Source of the DNA: Halomonas sp. ML-15
GTDB lineage: Bacteria; Pseudomonadota; Gammaproteobacteria; Pseudomonadales; Halomonadaceae
NCBI RefSeq assembly: GCF_014779595.1
Contig: NZ_JACXZT010000001.1
Span: forward strand, 1-64,000
Length of the DNA: 64,000 nt
Reading direction: 5' to 3'
The position numbers were made by a program, and so were the translations under genes. Numbering within the stretch: position 1 is the stretch's first letter; the number at the start of each line of letters is the position of its first letter. Of this stretch, positions 26,250 to 37,118 are shown piece by piece. A model generated the notes under the pieces. The model was given only the letters and a program-made list of their open reading frames with translations. It did no database searches and had not been told where the DNA came from.

Positions 26250-27835
26250 CTCGCCGCCTCATTGAGTCCCGCCGCAGCCACCAGCGCCTGGGTGTAGGGG
26301 TGGCGTGGCGCGGCCAGGACCTGCTCGCAGCTGCCCTCTTCGACCACCTCGCCCTCCTTGAGCACCATCACCCGGTGGGCCACGGCCCTGACCACCGCCA
26401 GGTCATGGCTAATGAACAGGTAGCTGAGCCCGCGGCGCGCCTGCAGGTCGCGCAGCAGCTCCACCAGCTGTTTCTGTACGGTTCGGTCGAGCGCCGACGT
26501 CGGCTCGTCGAGTACCACCATCTCGGGTTCGAGGATGATCGCCCGGGCCACGGCGATGCGCTGGCGCTGGCCACCGGAGAACTCATGGGGGTAGCGTGCC
26601 GCACAGTCCGCCGGCAGGCCGACCTCCTTGAGGGTGGCCTGGACGCGCTGCTCGACCTCATTGTTGCTCAGTTCTGGCTGGTGGAAACGCAGCCCTTCGC
26701 TGATGATCTCCGACACCGGCATGCGCGGCGAGAGCGAGCCGTAGGGATCCTGGAAGACCACCTGGAAACGTCGCCGGCGGAGGCGCAGGTCGTTGCCGCT
26801 GAGACGGTCGAGGCGTTCGTCGAGGAACACCACCTCGCCCTGGCTGGGGACGAGACGCAGCAGCGCCATGGCCAGGGTGGTCTTGCCCGACCCGGATTCG
26901 CCAACGATGCCCAGGGTTTCGCCCTTGGCCAAGCGCAGCGACAGCGGCTGCACCGCCACGAATGGCGGGGGGCGCCGTGAAAAGAGCCGCTTGGGACGTG
27001 AAAAGGCCACGCTGAGGTGTTCTGCACTGAGCAGCGGCTGGCTGCCGGCGGAGACCGGCCGGCCCTCGGGCTCGGCGTCGAGCAGGGTGCGGGTATAGGC
27101 GCTGCGCGGCTGGTTGAAGACGTCAGCAACCGGGCCGGTTTCCTGCTCCTGGCCCTGGTATAGCACGCACACCCGGTCGGCATGGCGGCGCACCAGGTTG
27201 AGGTCGTGGGTGATAAACAGCATGCCCATGCCGTGGTGGTCCCGCAGCTCGGCGAGCAGCGCCAGAATCTCCTGCTGGACCGTTACATCGAGCGCGGTGG
27301 TCGGCTCGTCGGCGATCAGCAGTTCGGGATTGTTGGCAATCGCCATGGCGATCATCACTCGTTGGCGCTGGCCGCCGGAGAGCTGATGGGGCCATGCGTC
27401 GAGCAGTTCATCGGGGCGCGGCAGCTTGACCTGCTCGAGCAGCTCCCGGCAGCGTGCCCGGGCCGCGCGACCGGACAGGCCCTGATGCAGGCGCAGCGTC
27501 TCGCCAATCTGACGGGCCACGGTGTGCAGCGGATTGAGTGAAGTCGTCGGTTCCTGGAAGATAAAGCCGACCCGGTTGCCGCGCAGCCCCTGCCAGTCGC
27601 GGGAGGTCATGCGGGTGAGGTCGGTGTCGCCGAGTACGCGACCACCGCTGACCCGGGCATTGGGCGGCAGCAGGTTCATGGCCCCCAGTGCACTGACCGA
27701 TTTCCCCGAGCCGGACTCGCCGACCAGTGCCAGAGTCTCCCCGCGGTGGATCTCCAGGCTTAGCCGGTCGACCACGGTGACATCGTCGAAGGCGATGCTC
27801 AGCTCATCGAGACGCAGCAGGGTGTCATGGGGCAT
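26246..27835 (-). CDS. yejF: Peptide/microcin C ABC transporter, double ATP-binding protein
   Basis: 529 residues containing two full ABC ATPase domains, the YejF arrangement. Walker A GESGSGKS appears near residue 37 and again near 315; signatures LSGGQRQR and FSGGQRQR and Walker B LLIADEP and MVVLDEP follow in each half. It energises uptake of peptides, including microcin C-like compounds, through YejB/YejE. The start lies inside the end of yejE (11-base overlap). It is the last gene of yejABEF. Its stop shares CTAG with rsuA. Confidence 0.92.
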   Translation of the reverse strand: MPHDTLLRLDELSIAFDDVTVVDRLSLEIHRGETLALVGESGSGKSVSALGAMNLLPPNARVSGGRVLGDTDLTRMTSRDWQGLRGNRVGFIFQEPTTSLNPLHTVARQIGETLRLHQGLSGRAARARCRELLEQVKLPRPDELLDAWPHQLSGGQRQRVMIAMAIANNPELLIADEPTTALDVTVQQEILALLAELRDHHGMGMLFITHDLNLVRRHADRVCVLYQGQEQETGPVADVFNQPRSAYTRTLLDAEPEGRPVSAGSQPLLSAEHLSVAFSRPKRLFSRRPPPFVAVQPLSLRLAKGETLGIVGESGSGKTTLAMALLRLVPSQGEVVFLDERLDRLSGNDLRLRRRRFQVVFQDPYGSLSPRMPVSEIISEGLRFHQPELSNNEVEQRVQATLKEVGLPADCAARYPHEFSGGQRQRIAVARAIILEPEMVVLDEPTSALDRTVQKQLVELLRDLQARRGLSYLFISHDLAVVRAVAHRVMVLKEGEVVEEGSCEQVLAAPRHPYTQALVAAAGLNEAAS

Positions 27836-28922
27836 GGGCCTGAGTCCTTGTGGTGGCGTTGCTGGCCTGAGGGCCGCCGCTGGCGTGCTGGATATGTCGC
27901 GGGTCGAAGGCGTCGCGCAGCCCCTCGCCGATAAACACCAGCAGCGACAGCATCAGTGACAGACTGACGAAGGCGGTGATGCCCAGCCAGGGCGCGTGCA
28001 GGTTGTTCTTGCCCTGGGCGACCAGTTCGCCCAGCGATGGCGCCCCCGGCGGCAGCCCGAAGCCGAGGAAGTCGAGCGCGGTCAGGGTGGTGATGGCGCC
28101 GGTAAACAGAAACGGAATGAAGGTCAGGGTGGCGACCATCGCGTTGGGCAGCACGTGGCGCCACATGATCAGCCGCGAGGGCAGGCCCATGGCCTTGGCG
28201 GCGCGTACGTATTCCAGATTGCGCGCGCGCAGGAACTCGGCGCGCACCACATCGACCAGCCCCAGCCACGAGAACAGCAGCATGATGCCGAGCAGCCACC
28301 AGAAGCCGGGCTGCACGAAGCTGGCCAGAATGATCAGCAGGAACAGCACCGGCAGCCCCGACCAGATCTCGGTGAGACGCTGCCCGATCAGGTCGGTCTT
28401 GCCGCCGAAGTAGCCCTGGATGCCGCCGATCACCACGCCGGCCACCAGCGACCCCGCGGTCAGCACCAGGGCGAAGGCCACCGACAGCCGGAAGCCGTAG
28501 ATCACCCTGGCCAGCACGTCGCGCCCCTGGTCGTCGGTGCCCAGCCAGTGCTGGGCGTCGGGCGGAGCCGGCGAGGGCCGCATCATCTGCATATCCAGGG
28601 TCTGGTAGGAGTAGGGAATGGGCGGCCATAATGCCCAGCCGTTGTCGGCGATCTGCTGCTGCACGAAGGGGTCGTGGTAGTCGGTGCGAGTGGGCAGGAA
28701 GCCGCCGAATTCGGTCTCCGGGTAGTCGACCAGCAGCGGCACGTACCACTGGCCGTCGTAGTTCATGACCAGCGGCTTGTCGTTGGCGATCAGCTCGGCG
28801 AACAGGCTGACCACGAACAGCGCCATGAAGATCCACAGCGACACACGGGCGCGCCGGTTGTTGCGGAATACCTCGATCCGGCGCCGGGTAATGGGCGAGA
28901 ACTGGGGGGAGAGAAGTGACAT
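27825..28922 (-). CDS. yejE: Peptide/microcin C ABC transporter permease YejE
   Basis: 365 residues. The long N-terminal part before the second hydrophobic segment, containing LIANDKPLVMNYDGQWYVPLL and FGGFLPTRTDYHDPF, is typical of YejE and distinguishes it from DppC. The domain HWLGTDDQGRDVLARVIYGFR, six membrane segments and the EAA loop (REYV-like segment LEYVRAAKAMGLPSR) follow. ATG 28922 gives the usual YejE N-terminus MSLLSPQFSPITRRR. It forms the channel together with YejB. Confidence 0.92.
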   Translation of the reverse strand: MSLLSPQFSPITRRRIEVFRNNRRARVSLWIFMALFVVSLFAELIANDKPLVMNYDGQWYVPLLVDYPETEFGGFLPTRTDYHDPFVQQQIADNGWALWPPIPYSYQTLDMQMMRPSPAPPDAQHWLGTDDQGRDVLARVIYGFRLSVAFALVLTAGSLVAGVVIGGIQGYFGGKTDLIGQRLTEIWSGLPVLFLLIILASFVQPGFWWLLGIMLLFSWLGLVDVVRAEFLRARNLEYVRAAKAMGLPSRLIMWRHVLPNAMVATLTFIPFLFTGAITTLTALDFLGFGLPPGAPSLGELVAQGKNNLHAPWLGITAFVSLSLMLSLLVFIGEGLRDAFDPRHIQHASGGPQASNATTRTQAHAP

Positions 28923-28926
28923 TGGC

Positions 28927-30000
28927 TCAGGACTCCCGGGTCTCGAAATCGATGCGTGGATCGACCCATACATAGGTCAGATCGGAAATCAGCTTGAGGA
29001 TCAGGCCAATCAGCGTATAGAGATAGAGGGTGCCGAAGATCACCGGATAGTCGCGCTGCATCACCGCCTCGAAACCTAGCAGCCCGAGGCCCTCGAGGGA
29101 GAAGATCACCTCGATCAGCAGCGAACCGGTGAAGAAGATCGTCACCAGGGCGCCGGGCAGCCCGGCGATGATGATCAACATGGCGTTGCGGAACACGTGG
29201 CCGTAGAGGACGCGCCGGTCGCTGGCACCCTTGGCTCGGGCGGTCAGCACGTACTGCTTGTGGATCTCGTCGAGGAAGCTGTTCTTGGTCAGCATGGTCA
29301 GGGTGGCAAAGCTGCCGATGGTCATGGCCACCACCGGCAGGGTGATATGCCAGAAGTAATCCTTGACCTTGCCCCACGCCGAGAGCTCGTCGAAGTCCGG
29401 TGAGGTGAGGCCGCGCAGCGGGAACAGATCCCAGTAGCTGCCACCGGCGAACAGTACGATCAGCAGGATGGCGAACAGGAAGCCAGGAATCGCATAGCCG
29501 ACGATCACCAGCCCGGAGCTCCAGACGTCGAAACGCGAGCCATGACGCAGCGCCTTGCGAATGCCCAGCGGGATCGAGATCAGATAGACCAGCAGTGTGG
29601 TCCAGAGCCCCAGCGAGACCGATACCGGCAGGCGCTCGATCATCAGCTCCACTACCGGTCGGTCGCGGAAGAAGCTGTTCCCGAAGTCGAAGGTGGCGTA
29701 GTCGCGCAGCATGCCGACGAAACGCACATGGGCCGGCTGATCGAAGCCGAACTGCGCCTCGAGCTGCTCGATAAAGCGTGGGTCGATACCGCGGGCGCCG
29801 CGGGACTCGTCGCGGGTCACCACCTCGGCGCCGCCCATATCGAGGCGCGTACTGGCCATGCTGTCGAGGCCTTCGAAGCGCGCCAGCATCTGGTCGATGG
29901 GGCCGCCGGGGGCGGCCTGCACGATGATGAAATTGAGCAGCATGATCCCCAGCAGGGTGGGGATCATCAGTAGCAGTCGGCGCAGTGTATAGCTAGCCAC
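28927..30000 (-). CDS. yejB: Peptide/microcin C ABC transporter permease YejB
   Basis: 357 residues with the DppB-type start [21 protein letters not shown] and the YejB-specific large periplasmic loop after the first membrane segment (about 35-95, including [13 protein letters not shown] and a [20 protein letters not shown] stretch). It has six membrane segments and the EAA loop [17 protein letters not shown]. It is the first permease of the yejABEF operon, starting 26 bases after yejA ends, and pairs with YejE. Confidence 0.92.
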   Translation of the reverse strand: MASYTLRRLLLMIPTLLGIMLLNFIIVQAAPGGPIDQMLARFEGLDSMASTRLDMGGAEVVTRDESRGARGIDPRFIEQLEAQFGFDQPAHVRFVGMLRDYATFDFGNSFFRDRPVVELMIERLPVSVSLGLWTTLLVYLISIPLGIRKALRHGSRFDVWSSGLVIVGYAIPGFLFAILLIVLFAGGSYWDLFPLRGLTSPDFDELSAWGKVKDYFWHITLPVVAMTIGSFATLTMLTKNSFLDEIHKQYVLTARAKGASDRRVLYGHVFRNAMLIIIAGLPGALVTIFFTGSLLIEVIFSLEGLGLLGFEAVMQRDYPVIFGTLYLYTLIGLILKLISDLTYVWVDPRIDFETRES

Positions 30001-30026
30001 GAGGCATCCTTCCGGTAGGCGTTGCG

Positions 30027-31982
30027 TCAGCGACGGCGCACACGACGGTTGATCTCGGCTTCACGCTCGGCGTCTACCCACCAGGCATCCAGGTCCATGC
30101 CGTACTCGGGGTAGGGTTCCGGCCAGTCGAACTTGTCCCACACGGCGATGCGTGTCTCGCCGGAATGGTAGTGGGGAATCATCGCGAACTGCCACAGCAG
30201 CACCCGATCGAGGGCGCGGGTCAGGGTATTGAGCGTCTCGCGGCTGTCGGCGCGGATCAACTGCTCGACCAGCTCGTCGACCACCGGGTGCTGAAGGCCC
30301 ATCAGGTTACGGCTCTGGGGCGTCTCGGCAACGTCGCTGGTCCACATGTCGCGCTGTTCATTGCCCGGGTTGTTGGACTGCGGGAAGTGGGCGGTGGTCA
30401 TGTCGAAGTCGAAGCTGCGCAGTCGGTTGAGATACTGATTGATATCGACGATACGGATCGACGACTGCACGCCGAGGCGCGCCATATTGCGCAGCATCGG
30501 CTGCACGACCCGCTCGAGGCCGCTATCGTAGAGCAGCACTTCGATGCTCAAGGGGCGGCCGGTCTCGGTATGGCGCAGCACGCCATCCTCCACCTCGTAG
30601 CCGGCCTCGCGCAGCAGGTCGAGGGCCAGGCGTAGCCGTTCGCGCAGGTTCTCGGGGTGTTCGATGGGGACCGGCTCTTCGAACAGCCGTGCCGGCAGCT
30701 GGTCCCGGTAAGGTTCGAGCAGCGCGAGCTCGGCGTCGCTGGGCAGGCCTTCGGCGGCCATCTCGGAGTTCTGGAAGAAGCTCTCGGTGCGCTTGTAGGT
30801 GTCGTAGAAGATATTGGCGTTGAGCCACGGGAAGTCGAAGGTCAGCGACAGCGCCTCGCGCACCCGCGGGTCAGAGAACTTGTCGCGGCGCAGATTGAAC
30901 ACGAACGCCTGCATCATTGAGGGGTTGACGTCGGGTATGGTCAGCCGCTTGACCAGGCCGTCGCGGTAGGCCGGAAAGTCGTAGCCGATGGCCCAGGTGG
31001 CGGCGCGGGCGTCGGTGCGGTAGTCCATCACCCCGGCCTTGAAGGCCTCCCAGGCGATATCGCGGTCGCGGTAGTAGTCATAGACCAGACGGTCGATATT
31101 GTAGCGTCCGCGATTGACCGGGAGATCCCGACCCCAGTAGTCGTCATCGCGGACATAGGTAATGCTGCGTCCAGGCTGGACCTCGCCAATTCGGTAGGGG
31201 CCGGAGCCTGGGTGGCGGGCGAGGGTCGGGGCGCTGAAGTCGCGGCTCTCCCAGTAGTGTCTGGGCAGCACGGGCAGCTGGCCCACGATCAACGGCAGCT
31301 CACGGGAGTGGTTGCTGGAGAACTCGAAGCGCACGGTATGGTCGTCGATGGCCTCGACGCTCTGCACCTCGGCGTAGTAGCCACCATAGAAGGGGTTGCC
31401 CTCCTCGATCAGCAGCTCGAAGCTGAACGCCACGTCATGGGCAGTGACCGGTTCGCCATCGTGAAAGCGCGCCTCGCGGCGTAGATCGAACTCAATCCAG
31501 TAGCGTTCCGGGTCGAGGCGAATGCCTTCGGCGAGCAGACCGTAGAGACTGAAGGGCTCGTTGGGATTGGATTCCAGAAGGGTGTCATAAATCTGTGAGA
31601 TGCCGATCGCCGAGGTGCCGCGGATAATGAAGGGGTTGGTGGAGTCGAAACTCGAGCCAACGGCGGCACGGGTCATGCTTCCGCCCTTGGGCGCATCTGG
31701 GTTGACGTGGGGAAAATGCGTAAAGTCGTCGGGTAGCGCAGGATCGTCGTATAGGGCCAGGCCGTGAACGGTAGGCACCTGGTCGGCCTCGGCAGCGTCT
31801 TCGGGCAGATCGCCAGGTTCGGCCTCGAGAGGCGCGGCGGATGCGTCGGCAGCGGGGGGCGCATCGGCAGGTGCGCCGGGCAGCTCGGCATAGGCCAGGT
31901 GGCCGAGCCCCAGCGTCATTACGCACAGAGTGGCTACCAGCCCTGGGCGCGGAGAGAGACGACGTAGAAGGGCAATCGACAT
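30027..31982 (-). CDS. yejA: Peptide/microcin C ABC transporter substrate-binding protein YejA
   Basis: 651 residues. A signal peptide (about 1-31, ending AYA) is followed by an unusual acidic, Ala/Pro/Asp/Glu-rich linker of about 45 residues and then the family-5 binding fold: [56 protein letters not shown] and the YejA-type [10 protein letters not shown] ending. It delivers peptides to YejBE. ATG 31982 has AAGGA eight bases upstream; the in-frame ATG at 32000 lacks a ribosome-binding site. The acidic linker fits a salt-adapted periplasm. Confidence 0.9.
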   Translation of the reverse strand: MSIALLRRLSPRPGLVATLCVMTLGLGHLAYAELPGAPADAPPAADASAAPLEAEPGDLPEDAAEADQVPTVHGLALYDDPALPDDFTHFPHVNPDAPKGGSMTRAAVGSSFDSTNPFIIRGTSAIGISQIYDTLLESNPNEPFSLYGLLAEGIRLDPERYWIEFDLRREARFHDGEPVTAHDVAFSFELLIEEGNPFYGGYYAEVQSVEAIDDHTVRFEFSSNHSRELPLIVGQLPVLPRHYWESRDFSAPTLARHPGSGPYRIGEVQPGRSITYVRDDDYWGRDLPVNRGRYNIDRLVYDYYRDRDIAWEAFKAGVMDYRTDARAATWAIGYDFPAYRDGLVKRLTIPDVNPSMMQAFVFNLRRDKFSDPRVREALSLTFDFPWLNANIFYDTYKRTESFFQNSEMAAEGLPSDAELALLEPYRDQLPARLFEEPVPIEHPENLRERLRLALDLLREAGYEVEDGVLRHTETGRPLSIEVLLYDSGLERVVQPMLRNMARLGVQSSIRIVDINQYLNRLRSFDFDMTTAHFPQSNNPGNEQRDMWTSDVAETPQSRNLMGLQHPVVDELVEQLIRADSRETLNTLTRALDRVLLWQFAMIPHYHSGETRIAVWDKFDWPEPYPEYGMDLDAWWVDAEREAEINRRVRRR

Positions 31983-32156
31983 CGAGACATCCTTGGGCAT
32001 GTCAGAAGGCGGCGCGGTGCGGCAGCACCGCTGCCGCCGACCGTGGCAGTAGCATACCGCTAAGGTGTCAGTCACCGGCTCGTTTGACAACTCTCCGTGA
32101 TCCAACGTCTTTCAACCCTTGCGCAGGGAGGGGGCGTGGTTGCCATCATGCAACGC

Positions 32157-33335
32157 TCAATTAGCGGCCAGTGTGCTCTGTGGAACCTGTAGTGTCTGGC
32201 CTTCGCGGATCACATCGCCGTTGAGGCTATTGTATTCCCGAAGCTCCGCGACGCTGGAGCCGAAGCGCGAGGCGATCGTCGAGAGGCTGTCACCGCTGCG
32301 CACCACGTACTGTTCCCAGCCCGTGGGGGCATCGCCCGGGGCGATACTGTCGAGGCCGGCAACCAGGTCGTCATGGCGGTCGACGGGCACCAGCAGCACC
32401 GGCGTATGGTTGGGTGATATGGTGCCTTGCAGAAGCCCCGGATTGAGCGCTTCAAGCTCTTGGCGGCTGACGTTGGCGAGTTCGGCGGCTTGTGCCAGGT
32501 CGACTGGCTGATCGATATCGACCTTGGCAAACGCTGGGGTGTCCTCGATGTCAGGTAGCTCGATGGCGTACCGCTCCGGATCATCGATAATGCTGGCAAT
32601 CGCCAGCAGCTTGGGCACGTAATTCATGGTTTCGGTCGGCAGGCGCAGGTGCCAGTAGTCGTCCGGCTCGCCGCGAGCGGCGGCAGCGCGGCGGGCGCTG
32701 TTAACCGTGCCGGCACCGGCATTGTATGCCGCCAGCGAGAGCTCGAGGTCGCCCTCGTACCACTGCTCGGCCTGCTGCTCCAGGTAATCCAGCGCGGCAC
32801 GGGTAGAGGCGACCACGTCGAGGCGACCGTCATAGGCGCCGTTGCGAGGCAGGCCAAGTGCATCGCCGGTGCCGGGCATGAACTGCCACAGCCCACTGGC
32901 ACCGCGGTGACTACGGGCTGCGGGGTCGAATGAGCTCTCGACGAAGGGAATCAGCGCCAGTTCACCTGGCAGTCCACGCTCCTCGACCTGTTCGGTGATC
33001 CAGTGTAGCCAGGGACGCGCACGCTCGGTGATTTCGGCGATGTTCTCGGGGCTGGATCGGTAGTGTTCGATCCACTCCTCGACGCGTGGGTCATGGCGGC
33101 CTTGCTGCCACTCGAAGCTATCCCGCAGCCGGCTCCAGGCATTCTGAGGGGTGGCAGGGTTGAGTGCCAGGGCGTGCCAGAAGTTGAGCTCAGCCGGTTC
33201 AGTGGGCGCGACACCGTGTGGAATGTCGTCAACGTGATATTGAGCGGAAGCGCCGGCGGCGCTCAGGGTGATGGTGATGCACAGCAAGCTTCCCGCCAGG
33301 CCTATGGCCAGGCGGCGAGTCGTTCGGTAAGTCAT
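32157..33335 (-). CDS. mltD: Membrane-bound lytic murein transglycosylase D
   Basis: 392 residues. A signal peptide runs to about A31. The SLT domain (about 110-230) has catalytic E133 in IPFVESSFDP, the GLWQFMPGTG motif and AAYNAGAGTVNSA. One clear LysM peptidoglycan-binding repeat lies at the C-terminus (about 345-388, VRSGDSLSTIASRFG), with a poorer one before it; E. coli MltD has two. No lipobox cysteine is apparent, so membrane anchoring differs or is lost. The enzyme cleaves glycan strands to 1,6-anhydromuropeptides. It neighbours gloB as in E. coli. Confidence 0.9.
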   Translation of the reverse strand: MTYRTTRRLAIGLAGSLLCITITLSAAGASAQYHVDDIPHGVAPTEPAELNFWHALALNPATPQNAWSRLRDSFEWQQGRHDPRVEEWIEHYRSSPENIAEITERARPWLHWITEQVEERGLPGELALIPFVESSFDPAARSHRGASGLWQFMPGTGDALGLPRNGAYDGRLDVVASTRAALDYLEQQAEQWYEGDLELSLAAYNAGAGTVNSARRAAAARGEPDDYWHLRLPTETMNYVPKLLAIASIIDDPERYAIELPDIEDTPAFAKVDIDQPVDLAQAAELANVSRQELEALNPGLLQGTISPNHTPVLLVPVDRHDDLVAGLDSIAPGDAPTGWEQYVVRSGDSLSTIASRFGSSVAELREYNSLNGDVIREGQTLQVPQSTLAAN

Positions 33336-33378
33336 GATGGAAGGCCCTCGGGGGCACTGATGACGGCGTCTGCAAGCA

Positions 33379-34146
33379 TCAGAAATTGTCTTTCCAGGCA
33401 CGCAAGGTGGCGAAGGTGGCCAGTGGAGAATCCGTTTCTCCGTGATGCGCCGCGCTGGCCTGCAGGGCAGTCTCATGACTGCGCAGGAATGGATTGATCT
33501 CGCGCTCGGTACCAAGATGAGACGGCAGCGTCGGGCGATCCTGATCGCGCAGCGCCTGGCACTGGGCGATGACGGTGTCGAGGTGTGGGTTTTCGGGATC
33601 CGCTGCCTTGGCAAAGCGCAGGTTGGCAAGCGTGTACTCGTGGGCAGCGAAGACCAGGGTGTCATCGGGCAGTGTGGCAAGCCGTGTCAAAGAGGCGTGC
33701 ATCTGCTCGGGAGATCCCTCGAACAAGCGCCCGCAGCCACCAAAGAACAGGGTGTCACCACAGAACAGCAGCGCCGGGATGCCGGCAGCGAAATAGCTGA
33801 TGTGGTCCAGCGTATGGCCGGGGGTGGTCATGACCTCGAAGCGACGGCCGAGTACGCTGCACTGATCACCGTCGCTGAGCGGGGTATCGATGCCGTCAAT
33901 GCTGGGGTTGTCCGGACCATAGATATGTGGGCGATAGCGCTGCTTGAGCTCTCCCACACCGCCGGTGTGGTCGTGATGGTGGTGGGTGATCAGTATCGCG
34001 TCCAGCGTTAGCGCCTCGCGTTCGATAAGCTCAATCACCGGGGCGGCATCGCCAGGATCGATCACCGCCACGCGGTTGGAGTCGTCCTGGCGCATCAACC
34101 AGATATAGTTGTCGCTCAGGGCCGGAATTGGTGTCACGCTCAGCAT
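33379..34146 (-). CDS. gloB: Hydroxyacylglutathione hydrolase (glyoxalase II)
   Basis: 255 residues, the normal length. The metallo-beta-lactamase zinc motif T54-HHHHDH-60 is intact, with further ligands in TPGHTLDHIS and FCGDTLFFGGCGRLFEG and the C-terminal substrate loop AAHEYTLANLRFA. It hydrolyses S-D-lactoylglutathione to D-lactate and glutathione in methylglyoxal detoxification. It is divergent from the yafS-rnhA genes and followed on its strand by mltD, the same order as in E. coli. Confidence 0.94.
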   Translation of the reverse strand: MLSVTPIPALSDNYIWLMRQDDSNRVAVIDPGDAAPVIELIEREALTLDAILITHHHHDHTGGVGELKQRYRPHIYGPDNPSIDGIDTPLSDGDQCSVLGRRFEVMTTPGHTLDHISYFAAGIPALLFCGDTLFFGGCGRLFEGSPEQMHASLTRLATLPDDTLVFAAHEYTLANLRFAKAADPENPHLDTVIAQCQALRDQDRPTLPSHLGTEREINPFLRSHETALQASAAHHGETDSPLATFATLRAWKDNF

Positions 34147-34302
34147 TGGTCACTGTCCTCTTTGGCGGTCGGTCATTGCTGACTTAACCCATCAGGCAGC
34201 CCACGTTATAGTCATGAAACGTGCAAGAAATTCCGCAAATCGAGCGCTGCCTCGGCGCAAGGATCGTTACAAAACCCGGTACTGTGGAGGTAACCTCAGG
34301 CG

Positions 34303-35076
34303 GTGTCAAATTCGGATATAACGATATTGTTGGCGCGGCTGGTGCGTGACGGTCGCCGCTACTGGTCCTCGGCCGACGGCCAGGCTCACTGGCAGGCGGA
34401 GCGTGCCTGCCTGGGGCCGGTGTGCGAAGCGCTGTTCGGACAGCACAGCCTGGAGTTGGGTATGGGGCCCATGTTGTGCGATATGTCGCCGATCCACCAC
34501 ACGATGCGCTGGGCACCGACGCGTGAACTGGCCGAACAACCCGAAACACTGGTGTGCCTGCCCGATGCGCTGCCGCTGCCGGATGCGTCGCTGCAGCTGG
34601 TGGTGGTGCACCACCTGCTCGAGGTGGTGTCGGAGCCGCATCATGTGCTGCAGGAGGCCGCACGGGTAACCGCCGATGGCGGCGAGCTGATCATCTTCGG
34701 TTGGGACCCGGTGGGCGTGGCGGGCTGGTCACGATTGTTGCGCAGGCGCCGTGACCAACTGCCTTGGCGTGGCCACTGGCGCACGCCGGGGCGGCTGCGC
34801 GACTGGCTGACGTTTGTCGATTTCGAGATCGAGCGGGTAGACTACTGCGGCTTTCATCTGCCAGGCGGTCTGCCACGCAATGCCACGCTCGAAACCCTTG
34901 GGCGGAGGCATAATGTGCCGCTTGGTGACTCCTTCATGATCCGCGCGCGGCGTCGCTCGCAGCGGGCTCAGATCCAGCGTCCGCGGCTCTCGTTCAAGGG
35001 GGCGTTAGGGGGTTCTGGGCTGGGTCACGCCACCCGCGTCGGCCGGCAGCCCAACAGGAAAACGCCACTTGAGTGA
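34303..35076 (+). CDS. SAM-dependent methyltransferase-like protein, YafS-like
   Basis: 257 residues with a class I methyltransferase core of the ubiE/type 11 kind: ELGMGPML as a modified motif [26 protein letters not shown] as motifs II-III and [10 protein letters not shown] after it. The classic GxGxG of motif I is only partly kept. The position between divergent gloB and rnhA is that of yafS, whose substrate is unknown. The start is GTG 34303, following GGAGG at 34286-34290 at a rather long distance. The C-terminal tail is basic. The last three bases overlap rnhA. Confidence 0.8.
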   Translation: MSNSDITILLARLVRDGRRYWSSADGQAHWQAERACLGPVCEALFGQHSLELGMGPMLCDMSPIHHTMRWAPTRELAEQPETLVCLPDALPLPDASLQLVVVHHLLEVVSEPHHVLQEAARVTADGGELIIFGWDPVGVAGWSRLLRRRRDQLPWRGHWRTPGRLRDWLTFVDFEIERVDYCGFHLPGGLPRNATLETLGRRHNVPLGDSFMIRARRRSQRAQIQRPRLSFKGALGGSGLGHATRVGRQPNRKTPLE

Positions 35077-35518
35077 TACACAACTGCCGAGTGTGACCAT
35101 TTACACCGACGGCGCCTGCCGCGGCAACCCCGGCCCGGGGGGCTGGGGGGCGCTGATGATCAGCGGCGAGCACGAAAAGGCACTGAACGGTTACGAGGCC
35201 AAGACCACCAACAACCGCATGGAGCTGATGGCGGCTATCATGGCCCTGCGTGAGCTGAAACGCGAGTGTCGAGTGGCGCTGTGGACCGACTCCGAGTACC
35301 TGCGCAAGGGGATTACCGAGTGGATTCATGGTTGGCAGAAGCGCGGTTGGAAGACCGCCGCCAAGCAGCCGGTCAAGAACGCCGAGCTGTGGCGCGAACT
35401 GCTGGCGGAAACTCACCGCCACCGCATCGAATGGCACTGGGTCAAGGGACACAGTGGCCACCCTGGCAACGAGCGTGCCGATCAGCTTGCCAACCAGGCC
35501 ATTGACGCGGCCAATTAG
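35069..35518 (+). CDS. rnhA: Ribonuclease HI
   Basis: 149 residues with the four catalytic acidic residues in place: D14 (YTDGAC), E52 (NNRMELMA), D74 (WTDSEY) and the C-terminal D in GNERADQLA. It degrades RNA in RNA-DNA hybrids. The start is TTG 35069; no ATG or GTG is available in frame, and the resulting N-terminus [15 protein letters not shown] fits the family. The TTG overlaps the end of the methyltransferase gene, with AGGA about ten bases upstream, which suggests coupled, low-level translation. Confidence 0.94.
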   Translation: MSDTQLPSVTIYTDGACRGNPGPGGWGALMISGEHEKALNGYEAKTTNNRMELMAAIMALRELKRECRVALWTDSEYLRKGITEWIHGWQKRGWKTAAKQPVKNAELWRELLAETHRHRIEWHWVKGHSGHPGNERADQLANQAIDAAN

Positions 35519-35549
35519 GCGTTGCGTGACACCCACCTGAGAGGACCTC

Positions 35550-36314
35550 ATGCGTCAGATCATTCTGGATACCGAAACGACGGGGATCGACCCCAAAGAG
35601 GGGCACCGGCTGATTGAGATCGGCGCTGTCGAAATGGTCAATCGCCGCTTTACCGGCAATACCTACCACCAGTACATCAATCCGCAGCGCGACATCGAGG
35701 CCGAAGCGGTAGGGGTGCACGGCATCACCAACGAGCGAGTTGCCGACGAGCCGCTGTTTGCCGAGGTGGCCGACGCCTTCTGGGCTTTCATCGCCGGGGC
35801 GGAGCTGGTGATTCATAACGCCCCCTTCGACGTGGGCTTTATCGACCATGAACTGAACATGCTCAACGCCCAGCGCGGCGAGCCCAAGCTGGGACCGGTC
35901 GCCGCGCACTGCAGCGTCCTCGACACCCTCAAGATGGCGCGCGACCTCCACCCGGGACAGCGCAACAGCCTTGACGCGCTGTGCAAGCGCTATGAGATCG
36001 ACAACGGCCATCGCGTGCTTCACGGCGCACTGCTCGACGCCGAGATCCTGGCCGAGGTCTATCTGGCGATGACCGGTGGCCAGACCGCCCTGAGCCTGGA
36101 TGCTTCGAACACCACGGGGAAGTCGGGTGAGGCGAGTGGATCGGCGGGGATACGTCGGCTCTCATCCCAGCGCCCACCGCTGGCCACGGTGGCGCCAAGC
36201 GATAATGAGCTGGCGGCGCATTTCGCCAAGCTCGATGGCATCCGTGAAGCGGCCGGCCAGTGTAACTGGGACGCGCTCTCGAACTGGCCGGCAGCGCCGC
36301 AGGGGCGTGACTGA
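35550..36314 (+). CDS. dnaQ: DNA polymerase III subunit epsilon (3'-5' proofreading exonuclease)
   Basis: 254 residues. Exonuclease motifs are ExoI D7-T-E9-TTG, ExoII with IHNAPFDVGFIDHEL near residue 90, and ExoIII HRVLHGALLDAEILAEVY near 150. A Gly/Ser/Ala-rich linker from about residue 185 leads to a C-terminal segment that should bind the alpha subunit. It proofreads chromosomal replication. Ribosome-binding site GAGAGGA lies before ATG 35550. The gene is codirectional with rnhA, as in E. coli where the two overlap divergently; here they are in tandem, a notable difference. Confidence 0.94.
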   Translation: MRQIILDTETTGIDPKEGHRLIEIGAVEMVNRRFTGNTYHQYINPQRDIEAEAVGVHGITNERVADEPLFAEVADAFWAFIAGAELVIHNAPFDVGFIDHELNMLNAQRGEPKLGPVAAHCSVLDTLKMARDLHPGQRNSLDALCKRYEIDNGHRVLHGALLDAEILAEVYLAMTGGQTALSLDASNTTGKSGEASGSAGIRRLSSQRPPLATVAPSDNELAAHFAKLDGIREAAGQCNWDALSNWPAAPQGRD

Positions 36315-37096
36315 TGCTGCGCCGCGAGCTGCCCCGCGGCGAGTCTTTCGGCTACCTGCTATGGGTGGTTGACGGCCAGGTCGCGGAGGGCGAGAGCGGT
36401 AGTCCGCTGCTTGCGCCTCAAGCGTGGCAGGACGATGATCTGCCGCTTGGGTACTGGCACGATGTGCCGGTGGCGCTGCGCCTCGGGGAGTCCCTCGACC
36501 GCCAGTATGCCTGGCTTGCCGGTCGCGAATGGCTAGCGCGCTTGCCGGAGTCTTGGTTTGCGCTGCTGTCCACGGCGCTGCAGGTCGCCAACTGGTGGCG
36601 CGATCACCGCTTTTGCGGGCGCTGTGGCAGCCCGTCGCGCCATCTTTCGCATGAGTTCGCCATGCACTGCGATGCCTGCGGTCATCGCAACTATCCACGT
36701 ATCTCGCCGTGCATCATTACCTTGGTAACCCATGGCGATGCCATGCTGCTGGCGCGTAGTCCACGCTATCCGCCGGGGCGCTATTCGACACTTGCTGGGT
36801 TCATAGAGCCCGGTGAGTCTGCCGAGGAGGCGGTGCGTAGAGAGGTGTTCGAGGAGGTCGGCGTAAGCATCGGCCGAATCAGCTACTACCGCAGCCAGGC
36901 GTGGCCGTTCCCGCATGCGCTGATGCTCGGCTACTTTGCCGAGGCCGCGAGCCGGCGCATCCGTATCGACGGGCACGAGATTGCCGACGCGGCGTGGTTC
37001 TCGCCGCGCCGGCTGCCGCAGTTGCCGCCACATTACTCCATATCACGAGCGCTGATAGAGTCACACCTCGGTGCGGTAGCCAGGGGCAGTGCCTGA
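36314..37096 (+). CDS. nudC: NAD(+) diphosphatase / RNA NAD decapping hydrolase
   Basis: 260 residues. A zinc ribbon with C101, C104, C119 and C122 precedes a complete Nudix box (162-184, GFIEPGESAEEAVRREVFEE core). The NudC-specific SQxWPFP motif follows as SQAWPFPHAL, with Ala where Pro is usual. It cleaves NAD(H) to NMN(H) and AMP and can remove NAD caps from RNA. Its ATG overlaps the dnaQ stop as TGATG, indicating translational coupling. Confidence 0.92.
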   Translation: MLRRELPRGESFGYLLWVVDGQVAEGESGSPLLAPQAWQDDDLPLGYWHDVPVALRLGESLDRQYAWLAGREWLARLPESWFALLSTALQVANWWRDHRFCGRCGSPSRHLSHEFAMHCDACGHRNYPRISPCIITLVTHGDAMLLARSPRYPPGRYSTLAGFIEPGESAEEAVRREVFEEVGVSIGRISYYRSQAWPFPHALMLGYFAEAASRRIRIDGHEIADAAWFSPRRLPQLPPHYSISRALIESHLGAVARGSA

Positions 37097-37118
37097 GGCC
37101 ATGCGGCGGCTCTGAGCT

